Below, one piece after another: positions 8,313-16,237 of a stretch of DNA of 64,000 bases (the stretch's first letter is position 1; each line of letters opens with the position of its first letter). Source of the stretch: Streptomyces soli (GTDB lineage Bacteria; Actinomycetota; Actinomycetes; Streptomycetales; Streptomycetaceae); assembly GCF_003999195.1 (NCBI RefSeq), contig NZ_RJVR01000331.1, forward strand, positions 60,044 through 124,043, given 5' to 3'. The notes below the pieces were generated by a model that was given only the letters and a program-made list of their open reading frames with translations, was not told the origin of the DNA and did no database searches. Made by a program: the position numbers and the translations under genes.

Positions 8313-9578
8313 ATGGGACTAGACGCCTCTGCCGACGCGTTCGGCGTGCTGTCGCCAGCGCTGGTGGACCTACCGCCCGGCGACGCCGGTTCTGTGATCA
8401 CGTCCGTGGAGACCTATGCGTTGGCCGTGCCCCTCAAGCAGCCGATCGCCGATTCCACAGCGTCGCTGCGGTCCTGGATCGTTCCGGTGGTCGAGATCCG
8501 CACCGCGGACGGACGTGTCGGAACGGGCATCTCCGGGGTGCACTGCGGTCCGGAGTTGCTGTGCGACGTCATCAGCCGCTACTACGCGCCCGCGTTGCTT
8601 GGAGCCGCGTCCGAGGACATTCTCGGGACCTGGAAGCGATTGTACTGGCTTCCCACCCATTGGCTCGGCCGGGCCGGCGTTGTGCACATGGCACTGGCGA
8701 TGGTCGACATCGCGCTGTGGGATCTCGCGGCGCAACGGGCCGGGGTACCGCTGTGGCGGCTGCTGGGCGGCAGCGCCGAGGCGATCGAGACCTACAACAC
8801 CGACGGAGGCTGGTTGAACTATCCGGTCGACACGCTGGTGCGGGATGTGAACTCGCTGATCGATCGCGGCTGGCATCGAGTGAAAGTCAAGGTTGGCAAG
8901 TCTGACTGGCGTGAGGACGCCCAGCGGGTACGGGCAGTTCGCCGAGCGATCGGCGACGACATCACGCTGATGTGCGACGCAAACCAGCGCTGGGATTTGT
9001 CGACGGCCGGCCGGCTTCTGCCGGTTCTGGAAGAGGTCGGCATGGACTGGATCGAAGAACCCTTGCATGCCGACGCTCTGGACGGGCACGCCCGGCTGCA
9101 ACGGGACACGCGCGTCGACATCGCCGCCGGGGAGAGCCTGTACTCCTACCATCACTTTGCCAGCTTCATTGCGGCCGACGCGATTCGCGTGGTGCAGGTG
9201 GATGTGACCCGAGTCGGCGGTGTCACCGAATGGCTTCAGGTCGCTCAGCACGCGGCCGCGCGCGGGTTGCGGATCGCCCCGCATGCCGGCGACATGATGC
9301 AGGTACACCAGCACCTCGTCGGCACGGCGCTGAGTGACGTGCCACCGCTGGTCGAGTTCATCCCGTGGACGCAGGACGCGTTCGAGCAACGCAGCGTGGT
9401 GCACGAGGGCTACCTGGAGCGTCCACAATTTCCCGGCGCGTCAACGGCCATCCATCGCGACGCCCGCCGCCAATGGCAGATCCGCGGTGTCGGCCGCGTC
9501 ACCGATCAGGGCGGTACCGCCGCCAAGCCACACCGGCTCCCAACGATCAACGCCCGTAGCGAAGGAGAAGCACAGTGA
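8313..9578 (+). CDS. Enolase-superfamily sugar-acid dehydratase, copy 2
   Basis: A 421-residue paralogue of the gene at 1779-2981 with the same catalytic set: RVKVKVG (KxK), MCDANQRW, WIEEPL, AAGESLYS and APHAGDM. ATG 8313 was chosen because GGAAGG lies 6 bases upstream and homology with copy 1 begins shortly after; the longer open frame covers the promoter region. It probably converts L-fuconate or a related sugar acid to its 2-keto-3-deoxy form in the cytoplasm. Its stop overlaps the start of the binding-protein gene (GTGA), so dehydratase and importer are translationally coupled. It carries a C-terminal extension of about 20 residues that copy 1 lacks. Confidence 0.85.
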   Translation: MGLDASADAFGVLSPALVDLPPGDAGSVITSVETYALAVPLKQPIADSTASLRSWIVPVVEIRTADGRVGTGISGVHCGPELLCDVISRYYAPALLGAASEDILGTWKRLYWLPTHWLGRAGVVHMALAMVDIALWDLAAQRAGVPLWRLLGGSAEAIETYNTDGGWLNYPVDTLVRDVNSLIDRGWHRVKVKVGKSDWREDAQRVRAVRRAIGDDITLMCDANQRWDLSTAGRLLPVLEEVGMDWIEEPLHADALDGHARLQRDTRVDIAAGESLYSYHHFASFIAADAIRVVQVDVTRVGGVTEWLQVAQHAAARGLRIAPHAGDMMQVHQHLVGTALSDVPPLVEFIPWTQDAFEQRSVVHEGYLERPQFPGASTAIHRDARRQWQIRGVGRVTDQGGTAAKPHRLPTINARSEGEAQ

Positions 9579-10627
9579 AGCGCAGGACCGGTTTTGCTCT
9601 TATGGCCTCGACACTGGCCGCCTTGTTGCTCCTCAGCGCGTGTGGCAGCGGGAGCTCCCCGGGCGACGGGGGATCCGGCAGCGGCAAGAAGTTGGTGATC
9701 GGCGACATCCTCTTCGACACCGACGCCTACCAGATCGCCCAGCAGAAGCAGATGCAGAAGTACGCCGACAGCCTGGGCATCAAAATCATCTTCGAGAATC
9801 AGCAGGGGCAGGGCACCAACGCACCTAACCTGATGCAGGACCTGCAGGCCCGCGGCGTCGACGGCATCATCATGCAGCCGGCCAACGCGAACGTCGCAGC
9901 TCCGCTCGTCAAGCAGGCTCAGGCCCAGAAAATTCCGGTACTCGGCTGGGCGATCCCGTTCGGGACTGGAGTGACCGCACCGTACGTCGGGCTGGAGGAG
10001 AAGACGGAGACCGAGGCCGCCGGCAAGGCCGCCGCCCAATACGTTCAGAAGTACTTCCCGGGACAGCCCGTCAAGGTGTTGATCGTCACGATCACCGGCG
10101 TCTCCTCTTGTTCCGACGACCGGATGGGGCCCTTCGAGCAGGGAGTCAAGTCCGTCGCACCGAACGCCCAGATCACGACCGTCAACGGCGGGGCCGATCG
10201 GAACACGGCGGTGACCGTCGCACAGGATGCCCTGCAGCGCGACAAGGGCTACAACATCGCCACCGGCTGCAACTCCGACATGGCGATGGGAGCCCTGCAA
10301 GCCTTCAAGTCCGCGGGCCTGGGCGGGGCGACAAACAAGAAGCCCGACCACACCTACTTCTACAGCATCAATGGAACCGACGAGGAACTGCGCGCGCTGA
10401 CCGACCCGACCTCACCCCTGATGGCCGATCTCGGGCTGACCCCTAAAGAGGTGTCCAAGACCTTGATCGACACCATGGAGCAGATGATCAGCGGCAAGAT
10501 CCCGGCGTACAGCAACCACACCCTCAGCGTCCCCGACAAGCCGCTCGGGCCCGACTGCACCGCCGCGAACGACTTCAACAAGTCCGAGTACTTCGCGACA
10601 ACGAATCTGCCCTGTGTCGGCAACTGA
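9575..10627 (+). CDS. Sugar ABC transporter substrate-binding lipoprotein
   Basis: A 350-residue periplasmic-binding-protein type I fold of the ribose/xylose/fructose type. A lipoprotein signal ends in the lipobox LLLLSACGSG (Cys about residue 23), followed by a Gly/Ser linker, so it is anchored outside the membrane. It starts at GTG 9575 inside the dehydratase stop, with GAAGGAG upstream. It would capture the monosaccharide released by the GH95 enzymes and hand it to the permease encoded two genes downstream. The ligand, proposed to be L-fucose or a relative, is inferred from the operon. Confidence 0.85.
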   Translation: MKRRTGFALMASTLAALLLLSACGSGSSPGDGGSGSGKKLVIGDILFDTDAYQIAQQKQMQKYADSLGIKIIFENQQGQGTNAPNLMQDLQARGVDGIIMQPANANVAAPLVKQAQAQKIPVLGWAIPFGTGVTAPYVGLEEKTETEAAGKAAAQYVQKYFPGQPVKVLIVTITGVSSCSDDRMGPFEQGVKSVAPNAQITTVNGGADRNTAVTVAQDALQRDKGYNIATGCNSDMAMGALQAFKSAGLGGATNKKPDHTYFYSINGTDEELRALTDPTSPLMADLGLTPKEVSKTLIDTMEQMISGKIPAYSNHTLSVPDKPLGPDCTAANDFNKSEYFATTNLPCVGN

Positions 10628-10682
10628 GCCGATACCCGGCGCGACGTGCCTACGGACACACGAGTAACACGGAGGAGTCACT

Positions 10683-12188
10683 ATGGACACGGCAGGCGGC
10701 ACCGACCTGCTCGTGGTCGACGAGCTGACCAAGAGCTACGACGGTGTTCAGGCGCTGCGAGGTGCGAACCTCGTGGTCAAGCGCGGAGAGATCCACGCGC
10801 TCCTCGGCGAGAACGGGGCCGGTAAGTCCACCCTGATCAAGAGCCTCGCCGGCGCCGTCAAACCCGACTCGGGAACGATCACATTCGAGGGAGAGGGCGT
10901 CGAGTTCGGCTCGCGAGCCGACTCGATGAGCCGCGGCATCAGCGTCATCTTCCAGCACGCCAACCTGGTTCCGCAGCTGACCGTCGCGGAGAATGTCGTA
11001 CTCGGCAACGAGCAACGGCTGTTCGGCTATCTCCGCGATGGCCGGCAGCGGCAGGCGACCAACGAAGTCCTGGCTCGTCTGGGCATGAGCATCGACCTGA
11101 ACCGGACCGCCGCGAGCCTGAGTGCCGGCGAGCGACAGCTCGTCGAGATCGCTCGTGCGCTGCTGCAGCAGACGAAATTGTTGATCCTCGACGAGCCCAC
11201 CGCCTCACTGGGAACCGAAGAGGTGGAGCACCTGCATCGCGTGCTGCTCGAGCTACGCGACAGCGGCATCGGCATCATCTACGTCTCGCACCGGCTGGAA
11301 GAGGTGCTCTCCGTCAGCGACCGGCTGACCGTCCTGCGCGATGGCCGAACCGTCGGCACCAAAAGCGCCGCCGGGACGAGCACCGCCGACGTCATCCAGT
11401 TGATGATCGGCCGCGACGCCTCCCACGTCTTCCGCAAGACCTCCGATGCCCGTGAGGAGATCGCGCTCAGGGTGCGAGATCTGACCACCCCGAGCGGGCT
11501 CCAAGGCGTCAGCTTCGACCTGCACGCCGGCGAGATCCTCGGCGTCTACGGACTGCTCGGCTCTGGCCGTACCGAACTCGCCCGCGCCATCTACGGAGCC
11601 GACCCGATCGACGGCGGCATGATCGAGACACCCACCGCGCCGACCGGGCGCAAGAGGAATCCCTATCGAGCCGCCCGTGCGGGCATCGGCCTCGTGCCGG
11701 AGGAACGCACCACCCAGGCGATGTTCCCGTTGCTGTCGATCACCGACAACATGAGCTCGGGGAAGCCGTGGCTCTCCACCAAATGGGGTGTCATTCGCAA
11801 CCGGCAGCGTCGCCACCTCGTCGAGGAGATGGCTGGGCGGGTTCGGCTCAAGGCGGCATCGACGGGTCAGAGCATCGCAGCACTCTCCGGCGGAAACCAG
11901 CAGAAGGTCATTCTCGGGCGATGGATGCTCGGCGGCTCCAGCCTGCTCATCCTCGACGACCCCACCGTCGGAGTCGACATCGGCGCCAAGGAGGAGATCT
12001 ACCGACTCATCTCGGAGCTGACCGCGGACGGCACGGCGGTGCTGCTGCTGTCCTCCGAACTGCCCGAGGTACTCGGCCTGTCCGATCGCGTCATCGTCCT
12101 CTTCCACGGTGCGGTCGCCGCCACCTACACCAGCAATGACATTTCCGAACAGGCGCTGCTGCGCGCGGCGCACGGGGAGGCAGCATGA
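10683..12188 (+). CDS. Sugar ABC transporter ATPase with two nucleotide-binding domains
   Basis: A 501-residue RbsA/MglA-type protein. The first domain has Walker A GENGAGKST, signature LSAGERQLVEIARALL and Walker B LLILDEPTASL. The second has GLLGSGRTELARAIYG in place of a normal Walker A, then LSGGNQQKVILGRWM and LLILDDPTVGVDIG. The degenerate second Walker A is normal for this family. It energises uptake by the neighbouring binding protein and permease. ATG 10683 follows a strong GGAGGAG site. Its stop overlaps the permease start (ATGA). Confidence 0.9.
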   Translation: MDTAGGTDLLVVDELTKSYDGVQALRGANLVVKRGEIHALLGENGAGKSTLIKSLAGAVKPDSGTITFEGEGVEFGSRADSMSRGISVIFQHANLVPQLTVAENVVLGNEQRLFGYLRDGRQRQATNEVLARLGMSIDLNRTAASLSAGERQLVEIARALLQQTKLLILDEPTASLGTEEVEHLHRVLLELRDSGIGIIYVSHRLEEVLSVSDRLTVLRDGRTVGTKSAAGTSTADVIQLMIGRDASHVFRKTSDAREEIALRVRDLTTPSGLQGVSFDLHAGEILGVYGLLGSGRTELARAIYGADPIDGGMIETPTAPTGRKRNPYRAARAGIGLVPEERTTQAMFPLLSITDNMSSGKPWLSTKWGVIRNRQRRHLVEEMAGRVRLKAASTGQSIAALSGGNQQKVILGRWMLGGSSLLILDDPTVGVDIGAKEEIYRLISELTADGTAVLLLSSELPEVLGLSDRVIVLFHGAVAATYTSNDISEQALLRAAHGEAA

Positions 12189-13225
12189 CCAGTCTTGAAA
12201 GCGTCGCCGACGACACCGTCCCAGCACAAAGGTCCCCGATGCGGGCCGGGTTGGGGATCTGGTTCGCGCGGCCCACGAGCAAGACGCTGGTCATGAACAT
12301 CGGCATCCTCATCGTCCTGAGCGTGTGGCTGTCCTTCGCGACCAGTCAGTTCACGACGTCCCGGAACATCACCAACGTCCTCGGCCAGATCTCCTTCATC
12401 GGGATGTCCGCCTGCCTGGTCACTCTCGTCATGATCGCCGGCGGCCTGGACCTTTCCATCGGCTCCATCATCGCGGTCGCCGGCGTCACCGCCGCCAAGT
12501 TTGTCGCAGACGCCCACTGGCCTCTCGGATGGGCGTTTCTCATGGGCGTCCTGGCCGGCGGCGTCATCGGAGCCCTCAACGCCTTCCTCATCGTGGGGAT
12601 GAAGATCAACCCAGTGATCACCACGCTCGGCACCATGTACATCGGCCGGGGTCTGGCGAACGTCGTCGCTGGTGGATCCCCGGTCACCGGTGTGCCGTTC
12701 TCCTTCAACAATCTGGCAACCTCTGCCGTGGGACCGGTCCCCGTCCCAGTCGCGATCTTCGCCGTGATCGCCCTCATCATGATCTTCGTCGAGCGCAAGA
12801 CCATCCTCGGTCGGTGGACCATCGCCAGCGGAGGAAATCAAGAGGCGGCTCGCCTCTCGGGAATCCCGATCAACCGTACCCGAGTCACGCTCTACATCCT
12901 GTCCGGCCTCGCGGCCGGCGTCGCGGGCATCCTCATGAACTCCCGCATCGCCACCGGCGACCCGAATTCCGGCACTGGCTTCGAATTCGACGTCATCGTC
13001 GCCGTCGTCCTCGGCGGTACCGCCATCACCGGCGGACAGGGAACGATCATCGGTTCGATCGTGGGCGTCCTGATCGTGGGCGTCCTGAACAACGGCCTCA
13101 ACCTGCTGGGCGTGTCGACCTTCTACCAGAACATCGTCCAAGGCGGTGTGCTCATCTTCGCCGTCGGCATCGACGAGGTGTTCCGGCATACCTGGCGCAC
13201 CATCCTGAGACGGCAGCGCCACTGA
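12185..13225 (+). CDS. Sugar ABC transporter permease
   Basis: A 346-residue RbsC-type inner-membrane permease with about eight to ten hydrophobic segments. It has the family loop ASGGNQEAARLSGIPINRTR and the later GGTAITGGQGTIIGS segment. The ATG overlaps the stop of the ATPase gene by 4 bases, so the two are co-translated. Probably two copies form the channel with the ATPase. Family and role are clear; the sugar is inferred from the operon. Confidence 0.9.
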   Translation: MTSLESVADDTVPAQRSPMRAGLGIWFARPTSKTLVMNIGILIVLSVWLSFATSQFTTSRNITNVLGQISFIGMSACLVTLVMIAGGLDLSIGSIIAVAGVTAAKFVADAHWPLGWAFLMGVLAGGVIGALNAFLIVGMKINPVITTLGTMYIGRGLANVVAGGSPVTGVPFSFNNLATSAVGPVPVPVAIFAVIALIMIFVERKTILGRWTIASGGNQEAARLSGIPINRTRVTLYILSGLAAGVAGILMNSRIATGDPNSGTGFEFDVIVAVVLGGTAITGGQGTIIGSIVGVLIVGVLNNGLNLLGVSTFYQNIVQGGVLIFAVGIDEVFRHTWRTILRRQRH

Positions 13226-13280
13226 AGCCGCTGACCAGAGCCAAGCCCACAACAACAACGAGAGAAAGGGAGGACTGCCC

Positions 13281-13658
13281 ATGTCCGCCACCCCACGAGA
13301 AGTGGCCGAATCCTACTGGCGCGCCGAGGAAAGCCGAGACATCGCGCGTATCCTGTCCCACTTCCATGAGGACGCCGTCTTCCATCCCGTATCCGGTCCA
13401 CTCAAAGGCCACGCCGAGATCCGCACCTTCTACGACGGCATGGGCGACGCCTTCCCCGGCCTGGAAGTAACCATCACCCACGAAATCAGCTCCGGTGATG
13501 AGGCGTGCCTCGAATGGGAAGCGGTCCTCATCGACCACGACGGCGTGCGGATCCCCATCCGAGGCGTCAACGTCGTGCATGTACACGACGGAAAATTCGC
13601 GTCGGTCCGCGCCTACTTCGACCCCACGCAGTTCCCGACGACAGGCGGCCAGAAGTGA
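13281..13658 (+). CDS. SnoaL/NTF2-like small protein
   Basis: A 125-residue protein of the cone-shaped NTF2/SnoaL fold, which includes isomerases, cyclases and ligand-binding proteins. Visible are the N-terminal helix with YWRAEESRDIARILSHFHEDAVFHP and the beta-strand segment AVLIDHDGVRIPIRGVNVVHVHDGKF. GGGAGGA precedes ATG 13281. Its stop overlaps the GTG start of the aldo/keto reductase, so it is part of the operon. It may be a mutarotase- or isomerase-like helper acting on the sugar or lactone, but no function can be assigned from sequence. Confidence 0.75.
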   Translation: MSATPREVAESYWRAEESRDIARILSHFHEDAVFHPVSGPLKGHAEIRTFYDGMGDAFPGLEVTITHEISSGDEACLEWEAVLIDHDGVRIPIRGVNVVHVHDGKFASVRAYFDPTQFPTTGGQK

Positions 13659-14659
13659 TCGACTTGTACGCGACCCAGCAGATCGGAGACACCGGGCTGC
13701 GCGTGCCGCGGATCGGACTCGGCACCGCCTCGCTCGGCAACTTCCTGCGCCCCATCAGCGACGAAGACGCCACGGCGGTCATCACGCGAGCATTGGAACG
13801 CGGCACGCGTTACCTCGACACCGCCCCGCTGTACGGACACGGCCTCGCTGAACAGCGCGTCCGAGCGGCGATCGCCGGCATTCCCCGCGAGGAACTCGTG
13901 ATCTCCACCAAGGTCGGCCGGCTTTTGCGCGAAGACGCGCCCCGCGACGAGAGTCAGTACTTCAACGGGGAACCGTTCTACAAGGACGTCCCGTCCGCGG
14001 GCCCGGTTTGGGACTTCAGTGAGAAAGGTGTCCGCCAGTCGGTAGAGGAAAGCATGCAGCGCGTCGGTGTCGATCGGTTCGACATCCTTCACATGCACGA
14101 CCCCGACGAGCATTTCGAGCAGGCAAGCACCACCGGGTACAACGCGCTGAGCAAGCTGCGGGCCGACGGCAAGGTGCAGGCCATCGGCGCAGGCATGAAC
14201 CGCACCCCGGTCCTGACGGAACTCGTCCGCGACTGCGACCTCGACGTCATCCTCCTCGCCGGCCGATACACGTTGCTCGACCAAACCGGGATGGACGAAC
14301 TCCTTCCCATGTGCGCACGGCGCAAGACCTCGGTCGTCGCCGGGGGAGTGTTCAACAGCGGCATCCTCATCGACCCGGAGCCGGGTACCACCTTCGACTA
14401 CGTTCCCGCGTCCTCGGAAGTCCTGGAACGTGCGCACCGCATCCGCAGCATCTGCGCCCGCCACGACATCCCCATGGCCGCTGCCGCCGTGCAGTTCCCT
14501 CTTGCCCACCCCCAGGTGTGCAGCGTGCTGCTCGGGCCCAGGTCACTCGACGAACTCGATATGGACCTCGGGCTCCTGTCCGTCGACATCCCCTCGGCCC
14601 TCTGGGCTGACCTTCGCGCGGATAACCTGATCCGGCCCGATGCGCCCTGCCCAGAGTAG
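13655..14659 (+). CDS. Aldo/keto reductase, L-fucose (D-threo-aldose) 1-dehydrogenase type
   Basis: A 334-residue TIM-barrel oxidoreductase. The catalytic tetrad is visible: Asp and Tyr in LDTAPLYGHGLAE, Lys in ISTKVG and His in LHMHDPD. Proteins of this subgroup oxidise the anomeric carbon of L-fucose or D-threo-aldoses to a lactone with NAD(P). GTG 13655 was chosen because it overlaps the SnoaL stop (GTGA) and homology starts at once. With the lactonase 13 bases downstream it forms the first two oxidation steps of a non-phosphorylative route. The family is firm; L-fucose as substrate is likely but inferred. Confidence 0.82.
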   Translation: MIDLYATQQIGDTGLRVPRIGLGTASLGNFLRPISDEDATAVITRALERGTRYLDTAPLYGHGLAEQRVRAAIAGIPREELVISTKVGRLLREDAPRDESQYFNGEPFYKDVPSAGPVWDFSEKGVRQSVEESMQRVGVDRFDILHMHDPDEHFEQASTTGYNALSKLRADGKVQAIGAGMNRTPVLTELVRDCDLDVILLAGRYTLLDQTGMDELLPMCARRKTSVVAGGVFNSGILIDPEPGTTFDYVPASSEVLERAHRIRSICARHDIPMAAAAVQFPLAHPQVCSVLLGPRSLDELDMDLGLLSVDIPSALWADLRADNLIRPDAPCPE

Positions 14660-14672
14660 AGAGGATCGCCCG

Positions 14673-15554
14673 ATGAACGATCGTATTGAACGTATCGATG
14701 CTCACCACCACTTTTGGGATCCGGACCGTTATACCTACCCCTGGATGGCCGGCCGTGAGATGGACCCTGTACGGAGAGCATTCGGGCCAGGCGATATGCA
14801 GCCGCTGCTCGACGCCGCCGATATCACCGGAACCGTACTCGTCCAGACGTTGTCAGACGAGGGTGAGACCCGGGAATTCCTCCGGGTCGCGGCCTCGACA
14901 CCATTCGTCCGCGGAGTCGTCGGCTGGGTCGACCTCACCTCGCCGCAGGTAGGGGACGCCCTGGACGCCCTACTCGCCGAGGACAACGGCCGGTTCCTCG
15001 TCGGCATCCGCCACCAGGTACACGACGAAAGCGACCCGAACTGGCTGTGCCGGGACGACGTGCGCCGCGGCCTGCGAGCCGTAGCCGACCGCGGCCTCAG
15101 CTACGACCTTCTGGTACGTGCGCGGGAAGTACCGGCAGCGGTCGCGACGGTCAAGGCGCTGCCGGAGCTGAACTTCGTCGTGGACCACATCGCCAAGCCG
15201 ACGATCGCCGCAGGCGCCGACGGCCTCTGGGCCCAGTGGATGCCGGCCCTTGCCCAATGCCCCAACGTGACGGTGAAGCTCTCCGGCATGATCACCGAGG
15301 CGGACTGGGCCTCCTGGACCCCCAATGATCTCCGGCCGTTCGTCAGTCGTATCTACCAGTGGTTCGGCGCGGACCGCCTCATGTTCGGATCCGATTGGCC
15401 CGTCTGCCTGCTTGCCGGCACCTACGAGTCTGTTATCGAGGGGTTGACCGCTGCCATCGGCACACTGAGCGAAGCCGAGACTGCGGCGCTCTTCGGCGGC
15501 ACAGCTCACGCCTTCTACCGCCTGGGGGACCGTACGGTCTCCAGTGGTGCCTGA
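14673..15554 (+). CDS. Amidohydrolase-family sugar lactonase (COG3618, L-fuconolactonase type)
   Basis: A 293-residue metal-dependent hydrolase. The N-terminal metal motif RIDAHHHFWDP and the C-terminal MFGSDWPVC segment with its conserved Asp mark the amidohydrolase-2 group that opens 1,4- and 1,5-lactones of 6-deoxy sugars. ATG 14673 follows GAGAGGA; a further in-frame ATG at 14640 lies inside the preceding gene and has no ribosome site. It should hydrolyse the lactone made by the upstream reductase to a sugar acid for the dehydratases. It ends the importer operon. Confidence 0.83.
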   Translation: MNDRIERIDAHHHFWDPDRYTYPWMAGREMDPVRRAFGPGDMQPLLDAADITGTVLVQTLSDEGETREFLRVAASTPFVRGVVGWVDLTSPQVGDALDALLAEDNGRFLVGIRHQVHDESDPNWLCRDDVRRGLRAVADRGLSYDLLVRAREVPAAVATVKALPELNFVVDHIAKPTIAAGADGLWAQWMPALAQCPNVTVKLSGMITEADWASWTPNDLRPFVSRIYQWFGADRLMFGSDWPVCLLAGTYESVIEGLTAAIGTLSEAETAALFGGTAHAFYRLGDRTVSSGA

Positions 15555-15904
15555 TTGGTTTCGGATCTCAAGCACGTCGGCGGAGACTTCTCTGACATTC
15601 CGGGCGAGTTCATCGACTCGTCAGCGGTGACCTGGGCATGGCCGAAGAAGTGGTCAGCCAGGACACGATGATCGATCGGTGTCCGGGCACACGTCGCGGG
15701 AGCTGACGACTTTGCCCGGACCCGGGCGGCGGTGGGGTGACGAACACCGGCCGCGGGCGGGGCCTTTGAGCAGTCGGGGCAGCAGGCAGGCGGTGCCGGC
15801 GTCCCAGTAGACGGTCTCCAGTGGCGCTGGTCCTTGGCGACCTTCTTCAATGCGCCGTGCACCGCGAGTACGACGTTATCCAGTCGCTTGTTCACCTTCC
15901 GCCG
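15555..15904. other. No recognisable gene; degraded sequence
   Basis: About 350 bp between the lactonase stop and a protein-tail remnant. Frames on both strands are short or compositionally odd. I see no ribosome site with an open frame, no clear inverted repeat and no recognisable protein match. It lies at a junction between two oppositely oriented halves of the island and is probably rearrangement debris. Confidence 0.4.
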
Positions 15905-16075
15905 CGTCGGCCCAAGGTCACCACCGCCACCCTGAGCCGCACGATCACCGACCCGCGCTTCGACGTCCCCACCGCCGCCGCCCGCTTCGGCGACCGCCTC
16001 TACCTCGTCAACGCCCGCTTCACCAGCCTCCAAACGCCCGAGACGACGTTCAACGCCGTCGCCGTCTCCCTCTGA
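15905..16075 (+). pseudogene. C-terminal remnant of a secreted propeller (SMP-30/LRE-like) protein
   Basis: A frame ending at 16075 carries TTATLSRTITDPRFDVPTAAARFGDRLYLVNARF and a short tail. This matches my recollection of the C-termini of extracellular beta-propeller proteins in Streptomyces, which end just after a TAA.FGDRLYLVNARF motif. There is no matching N-terminal part upstream and no start codon with a ribosome site. The old gene's terminator is still present 25 bp downstream. Read as the tail of a gene whose body was lost when the sugar island was assembled. Confidence 0.6.
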
Positions 16076-16099
16076 CTACGCGGAAGCTGACGTACACCG

Positions 16100-16137
16100 A
16101 AGGGGCGGCACCCCGCAGGGGTGCCGCCCCTTCTTCT
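16100..16137. terminator. Strong rho-independent terminator
   Basis: AAGGGGCGGCACCCC (16100-16114) pairs perfectly with GGGGTGCCGCCCCTT (16118-16132) over a 3-base GCA loop, followed by CTTCTT. It lies after the propeller-protein remnant on the plus strand and downstream of the FAD/Fe-S oxidase on the minus strand, so it can serve both. Confidence 0.92.
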
Positions 16138-16237
16138 TGCGCGCCGGAGCCGCCGCCGCGTCGGTGAGGGCTTGCCTCGCGCGCTCGCGGCGATCACCCA
16201 CCGTGACCGTTTTTCACGCTTCAGGAGCGACCCAGGC

